Below, piece after piece: positions 6,944 to 12,081 of a stretch of DNA of 12,081 nucleotides; positions within the stretch are counted from its first letter, which is position 1, and each line of letters begins with the position of its first letter. Origin of the DNA: an uncultured Flavobacteriia bacterium (GTDB lineage: Bacteria; Bacteroidota; Bacteroidia; Flavobacteriales_D; Crocinitomicaceae); the NCBI GenBank assembly GCA_903887095.1, contig CAISOQ010000399.1:1-12081 (forward strand), in the 5' to 3' direction. A program made the translations under genes and the position numbers. The notes beneath the pieces were generated by a model that was not told the DNA's origin, did not search any database, and saw only the letters and a program-made list of their open reading frames with translations.

Positions 6944-7228
6944 TTATATTTCCAGTTTGTAGATCCTTCTAATTGGAATCAACACATTTTGTTTCAAAAC
7001 TATTGCATTATCTGTAACCGCCCAAATTGTTGTATGAACGACCTTTTTCTTTTTATCATCCTCAAAGTAAATTTTTACTTTGTGATGCTCAAGATTACCT
7101 AATGCATTGGCACGCTCTAAAGCCGCTTTGAGGATCTTTTTGTCCGCATCTGACTTAAGCACTTCCTCTTTTGGAAAGCGGAACTTTTCAACATCTTCTT
7201 TCTCTATCAGCACGTATTCGCTGTCCAT
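6944..7228 (-). CDS. Small conserved-looking cytoplasmic protein, function unknown
   Basis: From the ATG at 7228 the product is 94 residues, starting MDSEYVLIEKEDVEKFRFPKEE. The frame is open further upstream to a TTG at 7264 (106 residues), but ATG is preferred because the extra twelve residues would need a non-ATG start and a possible -7 promoter element (7244-7251) lies inside that extension. The sequence is mixed in charge without signal peptide or membrane segments. A helical middle part (DADKKILKAALERANALGNLEHH) is followed by predicted strands (KVKIYFEDDKKKKVVHTTIWAVTDNAIVLK, then VLIPIRRIYKLEI) that could form a small beta-barrel or RNA/DNA-binding fold; this is a guess from pattern only. 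I do not recognise a named domain. It is the first gene of a likely two-gene operon with the acidic-tail protein gene, 8 nt downstream, so the pair may act together. Confidence 0.78.
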   Translation of the reverse strand: MDSEYVLIEKEDVEKFRFPKEEVLKSDADKKILKAALERANALGNLEHHKVKIYFEDDKKKKVVHTTIWAVTDNAIVLKQNVLIPIRRIYKLEI

Positions 7229-7243
7229 CTCCTGAATTTTGAG

Positions 7244-7251
7244 CAAATTTA
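7244..7251 (-). promoter_or_regulatory. Possible -7 element for the two-gene small-protein unit
   Basis: The minus strand reads TAAATTTG (7251-7244), matching the Bacteroidota TAnnTTTG consensus, 15 nt upstream of the ATG at 7228. No -33 TTG is found at proper spacing, and the octamer is likely to occur by chance in AT-rich DNA, so this is tentative. Confidence 0.3.
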
Positions 7252-7281
7252 AATGAATTGACAAACTAAACTAATTTTTGT

Positions 7282-7311
7282 CTTTTGAAGATGCATTTTT
7301 TTTTTCAAAAG
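7282..7311. repeat. Inverted repeat upstream of the small-protein operon
   Basis: CTTTTGAA (7282-7289) and TTCAAAAG (7304-7311) form a perfect 8-bp inverted repeat around a 14-nt spacer that contains most of a T10 run (7296-7305). It lies about 55-80 nt upstream of the ATG at 7228 and downstream of the DUF3108 terminator. It might be an operator or a weak second terminator; AT-rich composition makes a chance origin possible. Confidence 0.4.
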
Positions 7312-7348
7312 TGAATTTTTAATAACTTAGAAGTTGCTGATAATCAAG

Positions 7349-7372
7349 AAAGGCGCCCTTTCGAACGCCTTT
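7349..7372 (-). terminator. Probable terminator of the DUF3108 gene
   Basis: AAAGGCG (7349-7355) and CGCCTTT (7366-7372) make a 7-bp stem with a 10-nt loop, beginning 9 nt beyond the DUF3108 stop codon. On the minus strand the stem is followed by TTTCTTGATT, a moderate T-rich tail; on the plus strand by TTTACTTTTTT. It separates DUF3108 from the small-protein operon. Confidence 0.7.
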
Positions 7373-7381
7373 ACTTTTTTA

Positions 7382-8170
7382 TTACTTCACCTTACTTTTT
7401 AATTCATTTTTAAGGCCGCTCCATTCGACTAGGTGCATTTTCACCACACCTACAGGAATTTTTGCTTTTACTAAAACTGGTATTTTATTGTCATCATTTG
7501 TTACCCAAAAATTGACATCTTCTTCACTTTTGAAATACCGACCCGTTTGCACAACCGGTACAAATTTATGACAAGAAAATTTTCCTTTACGAATAGTAAT
7601 TGTCTCATCACCAACGTATTTTATTTTGAGATTATAAATCTCATCATCCATAAAGCATTTGAATTCAAAGGTTTTTCCTTTTTTCATATCCTTAAAATTC
7701 AATGTTCGCGCATAGTAAAACGAAGAAATCATATCTTGAATTCCAACTGGTATTTTAAATTCTTTGCCTTTGCCATTATCCACTTTATACTTATCGTGTT
7801 TAAACGCATAGTCCTGGTTAATTTTATAACCGCCTTCATCAACGCGACGAACAAAGAACCACGGAAAGACCCCTTTTTTATCTAGAAATGTTTCATAGGA
7901 ATCTACCACTTTAAAAAAAGCATTAAACCCACCGAGGGTTCTACCCGACCCAACAGCATGCATGAGCTCTCGATTTGCACCTTTTTTTGTCGTTGCTTTT
8001 AACTCAAGTACTGCTTCACCGGCATCCATAAAACCATAGGTAACTCTGTAGCGCAACTTTTCACCTATTTGAAAGGCTTTGTTAACGACTGTTGGATAAG
8101 TGACTTCTGTGCTACTGGTCATGGTGAACATCCCACCAACCAGGACAAATAAATAAGCTAAATTTTTCAT
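7382..8170 (-). CDS. DUF3108 domain-containing exported protein
   Basis: This 262-residue protein begins with a Sec-type signal sequence (MKNLAYLFVLVGGMFTMTSS, cleavage probably around residues 19-24), so the mature part should be periplasmic or surface-exposed. The rest matches DUF3108 as seen in Bacteroidota: FQIGEKLRYRVTYGFMDAGEA after the signal, HAVGSGRTLGGFNAFFKVVD, FPWFFVRRVDEGGYKINQDY, IQDMISSFYYARTL and, near the end, VNFWVTNDDNKIPVLVKAKI. No catalytic motif is evident, and the biochemical role of the family is not established; the fold is expected to be mostly beta. ATG 8170 is the only start that keeps the full signal peptide. The gene lies 91 nt downstream of leuS on the same strand and has its own terminator (7349-7372). 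Whether it is co-transcribed with leuS is unclear, since neither a clear promoter nor a clear terminator was found in that gap. Confidence 0.9.
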   Translation of the reverse strand: MKNLAYLFVLVGGMFTMTSSTEVTYPTVVNKAFQIGEKLRYRVTYGFMDAGEAVLELKATTKKGANRELMHAVGSGRTLGGFNAFFKVVDSYETFLDKKGVFPWFFVRRVDEGGYKINQDYAFKHDKYKVDNGKGKEFKIPVGIQDMISSFYYARTLNFKDMKKGKTFEFKCFMDDEIYNLKIKYVGDETITIRKGKFSCHKFVPVVQTGRYFKSEEDVNFWVTNDDNKIPVLVKAKIPVGVVKMHLVEWSGLKNELKSKVK

Positions 8171-8261
8171 AAATCTGAATTAAGTATTCGTGATTAAACA
8201 AAGTGTGTGCCACAATGATTTTTCACTTACACTGTTTCAATTTACAAAAACGATCCGAAAT

Positions 8262-11036
8262 CTATAGCACAATGTTTACAATCTTTCCGGGAACAACAAT
8301 CACTTTTTTAGGAGATTTGCCTTCCAGCCATTTTTGAGCATCTTGATTTTCTAAAACTGCTTGTTCAACCTCTTGTGCAGAATAAGTTGTTGGCAATTCT
8401 AATTTCATTCTCATTTTTCCATTGAAAGAAATCGGATACGCCACTGACGCCTCAACTAAATACTCTTCTTTGAACGCTGGAAAACGAGCTTCGTTAATTG
8501 TTCCTGCATCGTTTCCTAATTTAACCCATAACTCTTCGCAAATATGCGGTGCATAAGGCGAAAGCATAATGATTAATTCAGATAAGATGGCTTTGTTATG
8601 ACATTTCTGATCTGTCAGCTCATTCACGCAAATCATGAAATTAGACACGCCCGTATTGAATGAAAAACGGTCCAAATCATCAGTCATTTTTTTAATGGTC
8701 TTGTGAAGTGTTTTTAGTGCTTCTTTCGTTGGACTTTCATCCACCAAAAATACATTTCCTTCCTGATCGTGAAATAACCTCCAAAGCTTACGCAAAAAAT
8801 TGTGCACTCCATTTATTCCTTTGGTATCCCATGGTTTGCTTTGCTCTAATGGACCCAGAAACATTTCATACATACGCAATGTGTCTGCTCCAAATTTATC
8901 TACTAATTCATCCGGAGTTTGGACATTGTATTTTGATTTCGACATTTTCTCGACTTCTGTTCCGCAAACATATGACCCATCTTCCTCGCAAATAAACTCA
9001 GCTTGTGAAAATTCAGGTCTCCATGCCTTGAATCCTTCAATGTCTAATTTATCATTATCAACCAATGAGATATCTACATGGATTGGGGTAACATCAAAAT
9101 CTTTTTTCTTTGAAAGTGTCACAAACTTAATCGAATCTTTGATCCTATAAACAAAACTACTTCGTCCTAAAATCATACCCTGGTTAATCATTTTTGCAAA
9201 AGGTTCATCAAAAGAAATGTACCCTTGATCAAAGAGAAATTTTGTCCAAAATCGGGCATAAAGCAAGTGCCCTGTTGCATGTTCAGATCCACCTATGTAA
9301 AGGTCTACTTGATTCCAATAATCGGCTTTTTCTTTAGAGACAAATTCTATTTCATTTTTTGGATCCATATAGCGCAAGAAATACCATGAACTTCCCGCCC
9401 ATCCTGGCATTGTATTGAACTCCATCCTGTCACCTTGGGAGAAGTTCCATGCAGATTTTTCTGCACGAGCCAAAGGCGGCTCCCCATCTTCAGTTGGCAA
9501 ATATTTATCTACTTCTGGCAATTCGATTGGCAAATTGGCATCGTCCACAAGGTAAGGCAATTCATTTTTGTAGTAAACCGGGAATGGTTCCCCCCAATAA
9601 CGTTGCCGACTGAAAACAGCATCGCGCAAGCGGTAATTTGTCTTGCCTTTTCCCAGTCCTTTTTCTTCAATGGTTTCAATCGCTTTTTTAATTGCTGATT
9701 TAGCATCGAGTCCATTCAAAAAATCTGAATTGGCAATCACAGCATCTTTTTCAGTATACGCTGCTTCACTTATATCCACAGATGCGAATATATTTTTGAT
9801 TTCCAAATTAAAGTGTTTCGCAAAATCATAATCGCGCTGATCTCCGCATGGCACCGCCATCACTGCTCCAGTACCATAAGATGCCAAAACATAATCCCCG
9901 ATCCAAATTTGCACCTTTTCTCCACTGAACGGATGAACTGCAAAAGCACCGGTAAATTGACCTGAAATGTTTTTCACATCTGCTTGACGATCCCTCTCTG
10001 TTTTGAGCGATGCTGCTTTTTTGTAGTCAGCGATTGCTGTGGCATATTCAGCCGTCGTAATTTGATCCACATATGGATGCTCTGGCGCCAATACCATAAA
10101 GGAAACACCATAAACCGTATCAGGACGAGTAGTAAAAACTTCTATTTGCAAATTTGATTCATCAATTTTAAACTGGAGGCTACATCCTTGAGATTTTCCA
10201 ATCCAATTGCGCTGCTGGTCTTTGATTGAATCTGTCCAATCAACCGTTTCTAACCCTGTCAACAATCTTTCTGCATAGGCTTTTATTCGCATCGACCATT
10301 GACGCATTAACTTTTGTTCAACAGGATGACCACCTCGCTCAGAAACACCATTTACAACCTCATCATTCGCCAACACAGTCCCTAAAGCAGGGCACCAATT
10401 TACCCAACTATCAGCAAGGTAAGCCAGACGATATTCTTGTAAAATTTCTTCTTTTCGTTGTTCACTATAAGAATTCCAGTCTTCAGCAGTAAAGTTGGTT
10501 TCGCAATCCGTGCAAGCGTTTACTTGGACATTTCCATTGAGTTGAAATTCGCTAACTAATTGTGAAATGCGTTCTGCCTTATTTGTTCTATTGTCATAAT
10601 AGCAATCAAATAATTGTTTAAAAATCCACTGCGTCCACTTATAATACTCAGGAGAAGAAGTTCTTACTTCTCGATCCCAGTCGTAAGAAAATCCGATTTT
10701 ATCCATTTGCTCGCGGTAACGGGCTATGTTTTGTTCTGTTGTAATTGAAGGATGTTGACCTGTTTGGATCGCATATTGTTCAGCGGGCAAACCAAAGGAA
10801 TCATACCCCATTGGATGAAGTACATTAAAGCCCTGCAAACGCTTATATCGTGAATAAATATCAGAGGCGATATAACCCAGTGGATGTCCAACGTGGAGAC
10901 CGGCCCCCGATGGATAGGGAAACATGTCTAAGACATAGTATTTTGGTTTTTGAGTTTCTTCGGTTACTTTGAATGTTTTGTTTTCTGCCCAAAACTTTCT
11001 CCATTTATTTTCTATAACGCGAAAATCGTATTCCAT
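8262..11036 (-). CDS. leuS: Leucine--tRNA ligase
   Basis: LeuRS charges tRNA-Leu with leucine and hydrolyses mischarged products. The 924-residue class I enzyme is complete: HIGH-type signature HVGH (48-51), editing domain with FTTRPDT (301-307) and GTGAVMAVPCGDQRDYDFA (388-406, including the editing aspartates at about 399 and 402), the catalytic segment GGSEHATGH (582-590), and KMSKS (697-701). It is longer than the E. coli enzyme (860 residues), with an extra stretch at about 144-210 between the HIGH half and NWCPALGTVLANDEV, and an enlarged region at about 621-695 before KMSKS; both are typical of Bacteroidota LeuRS. In the editing motif the usual GHD(E/Q)RD is CGDQRD, also a Bacteroidota form. 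The frame is open to a TTG at 11060, but MEYDFRVIENKWRKFW from ATG 11036 is the conserved N-terminus and the likely -7 element overlaps that TTG. The stop is TAG. Confidence 0.98.
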   Translation of the reverse strand: MEYDFRVIENKWRKFWAENKTFKVTEETQKPKYYVLDMFPYPSGAGLHVGHPLGYIASDIYSRYKRLQGFNVLHPMGYDSFGLPAEQYAIQTGQHPSITTEQNIARYREQMDKIGFSYDWDREVRTSSPEYYKWTQWIFKQLFDCYYDNRTNKAERISQLVSEFQLNGNVQVNACTDCETNFTAEDWNSYSEQRKEEILQEYRLAYLADSWVNWCPALGTVLANDEVVNGVSERGGHPVEQKLMRQWSMRIKAYAERLLTGLETVDWTDSIKDQQRNWIGKSQGCSLQFKIDESNLQIEVFTTRPDTVYGVSFMVLAPEHPYVDQITTAEYATAIADYKKAASLKTERDRQADVKNISGQFTGAFAVHPFSGEKVQIWIGDYVLASYGTGAVMAVPCGDQRDYDFAKHFNLEIKNIFASVDISEAAYTEKDAVIANSDFLNGLDAKSAIKKAIETIEEKGLGKGKTNYRLRDAVFSRQRYWGEPFPVYYKNELPYLVDDANLPIELPEVDKYLPTEDGEPPLARAEKSAWNFSQGDRMEFNTMPGWAGSSWYFLRYMDPKNEIEFVSKEKADYWNQVDLYIGGSEHATGHLLYARFWTKFLFDQGYISFDEPFAKMINQGMILGRSSFVYRIKDSIKFVTLSKKKDFDVTPIHVDISLVDNDKLDIEGFKAWRPEFSQAEFICEEDGSYVCGTEVEKMSKSKYNVQTPDELVDKFGADTLRMYEMFLGPLEQSKPWDTKGINGVHNFLRKLWRLFHDQEGNVFLVDESPTKEALKTLHKTIKKMTDDLDRFSFNTGVSNFMICVNELTDQKCHNKAILSELIIMLSPYAPHICEELWVKLGNDAGTINEARFPAFKEEYLVEASVAYPISFNGKMRMKLELPTTYSAQEVEQAVLENQDAQKWLEGKSPKKVIVVPGKIVNIVL

Positions 11037-11057
11037 GTTGACCTTAATTTTAGTGTG

Positions 11058-11065
11058 CAAAGATA
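11058..11065 (-). promoter_or_regulatory. -7 promoter element for leuS
   Basis: The minus strand reads TATCTTTG (11065-11058), a perfect TAnnTTTG and the same octamer as in front of queA. Transcription would start near 11050, leaving a leader of about 15 nt before the ATG at 11036. A TTG at 11092-11090 is 24 nt upstream, longer than the usual spacing, so the -33 part is weak. Confidence 0.55.
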
Positions 11066-11136
11066 GCGAATAGATGAGGAATAAAAGGACAATGAGAAAC
11101 TTAAGTTAAGGTTCAAATTAGTAATTTAGTCGTCAC

Positions 11137-12081
11137 ATGAGACGCCAACATTTTACTTGCATTTTTCTTCTGCTGATAATTGTACTCGGTAGATCGATAA
11201 ATGTTTGGGGTCAGACTTCCTATGAAATAAAGCTCTTAGAATCAATCAAAAGAGAGCGCAATGAGACCAAGCAATTTCAGCGTATGCTCGCTCTTGGGGA
11301 ATATTACAAAACCATTAACATTCATCGTGCTGATTCGATGAAGCATGTTTTACTTGCAAAAAGTAGAATCTTTAATGACTCCATTCGTTTCAGTGCGCTG
11401 ATTTACAGCGCAGAAGTCAATCGTTTACAGGGCAATCAAGATGAGTATTTTAGGGATGTAGTGGCATGTCAACCTTTTTTGAATAAACTGCGCTCGGAAG
11501 AAATCATTTACACAATTTATCATCACCTCGGTTATTATCATAGTGTATCCCATGAATTCGAAACGGCTGATTTTTACTTGCAGTTTGCCGGTAAAATTGC
11601 CAAGAAAAAACGCAACAATGGGAACATTGCAGAAAATTACAATTTCATAGCGCTCAATTTCATGATACAAAATCAAAAGGATTCTGCGCTGCTTTATACG
11701 GACCTTGCATTAAAATATGCTCGACGTTCTTCACGACAAACAGTTTTGGCAGAGTCCTTTAATACGCAATCAAAAGTCTATAAGCACTTTGGTCAAGTAG
11801 AAATTAGCGTAGCGAAGAATATCCTTGCTTCAGAAATCGCAGAAAAAGCGGGGGATTTGTACCGTTTGGCGCAGTATTACAGAGAAATTGGTATGTCGCA
11901 AAGAACCATTCAGAATCTGGATGATGCGCAGTTTTATTTTGATCGGTCTTATGAATATTCTCGAAAAATTTCTGATTACCGTCAAATGGGATTATCATTA
12001 ATAAATCTTGGAACCATCCATTACGATCGAAAAGAATATGCAATAGCCATTCAATATGCTAATCGGGCAATGTATATTCTA
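11137..12081 (+). CDS. Secreted/anchored TPR-repeat protein, possible sensor (3' truncated)
   Basis: From ATG 11137 the frame stays open for 315 codons to the window edge. The N-terminus is a signal peptide: MRRQH, then hydrophobic IFLLLIIVLG, with likely cleavage near VWG-Q (25/26). The rest is helical with tetratricopeptide-like units of about 34-40 residues, clearest at about 127-160 (YHHLGYYHSVSHEFETADFY), 165-200 (ENYNFIALNFMIQNQKDSAL), 205-240 (SFNTQSKVYKHFGQ), 244-280 (AQYYREIGMSQRTIQNLDDA) and 283-315 (GLSLINLGTIHYDRKEYAIA). TPRs bind proteins or peptides. In Bacteroidota this layout (signal peptide, periplasmic TPR array) often continues into a membrane segment and a histidine kinase, LuxR-type or LytTR output domain, but that part is outside the window, so the function is open. 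It diverges from leuS, with 100 bp between the starts and no clear promoter. Confidence 0.88.
   Translation, partial: MRRQHFTCIFLLLIIVLGRSINVWGQTSYEIKLLESIKRERNETKQFQRMLALGEYYKTINIHRADSMKHVLLAKSRIFNDSIRFSALIYSAEVNRLQGNQDEYFRDVVACQPFLNKLRSEEIIYTIYHHLGYYHSVSHEFETADFYLQFAGKIAKKKRNNGNIAENYNFIALNFMIQNQKDSALLYTDLALKYARRSSRQTVLAESFNTQSKVYKHFGQVEISVAKNILASEIAEKAGDLYRLAQYYREIGMSQRTIQNLDDAQFYFDRSYEYSRKISDYRQMGLSLINLGTIHYDRKEYAIAIQYANRAMYIL

Noticed and set aside
8196..8237. Imperfect stem (AAACA..GTGT with ACAC..TGTTT) between leuS and the DUF3108 gene, as a leuS terminator
   Set aside because: The stem has a bulge and a 22-nt loop, is AT-rich, and is not followed by a clear T-run on the minus strand.
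9435..9831. Open frames on both strands within leuS (also 8708-9150 and 10226-10492)
   Set aside because: All sit within the continuous 924-residue LeuRS frame and look like shadows.
11804..12043. Minus-strand frames at 11425-11676 and 11804-12043
   Set aside because: They are antisense to the continuous TPR-protein frame, which has a signal peptide and repeat pattern.

Overview
The window is about 12 kb of AT-rich chromosomal DNA that reads as a Bacteroidota genome, most likely Flavobacteriales. Three things support this. The block ftsX - DUF3098 - uppP - truB - queA is typical of that phylum. LeuRS carries the extra insertion segments seen in Bacteroidota LeuRS. Two genes (queA and leuS) have a perfect Bacteroidota-type -7 promoter element (TAnnTTTG, here TATCTTTG), and their starts lack clear Shine-Dalgarno sequences. 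No mobile element, CRISPR array, rRNA or tRNA gene was seen. Species cannot be assigned from this window.

Layout, left to right. (1) Positions 1-480 (+): the 3' part of a family 2 glycosyltransferase of the polyprenyl-phosphate mannosyltransferase type, ending at a bidirectional hairpin terminator (483-502). (2) Positions 527-4337 (-): queA, truB, uppP, a DUF3098 membrane protein and ftsX, transcribed leftward. ftsX, DUF3098, uppP and truB are packed with gaps of 12 and 4 nt and a 1-nt overlap. queA lies 67 nt further on and has its own recognisable promoter. (3) Positions 4338-4736: an intergenic region of about 400 bp between the diverging ftsX and lepA, holding a G7 run and a short inverted repeat just before lepA. 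(4) Positions 4737-6533 (+): lepA, encoding elongation factor 4, ending at a long stem terminator shared with the convergent gene. (5) Positions 6591-7228 (-): two small uncharacterised proteins in tandem, the second with a very acidic C-terminal tail. (6) Positions 7382-8170 (-): an exported DUF3108 protein. (7) Positions 8262-11036 (-): leuS. (8) Positions 11137-12081 (+): the first 315 codons of a secreted TPR-repeat protein that runs off the right edge.

Most of the window is housekeeping: translation (LeuRS, EF4, tRNA modification by QueA and TruB), the peptidoglycan lipid-carrier cycle (UppP) and division or envelope work (FtsX). The least understood parts are the small two-gene unit at 6591-7228, with an acidic tail recalling the bacterial RNA polymerase delta subunit only in overall layout, and the truncated TPR protein, whose C-terminal output domain is outside the window. 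I did not find a clear new biological system; the two-gene unit is the best candidate for follow-up.
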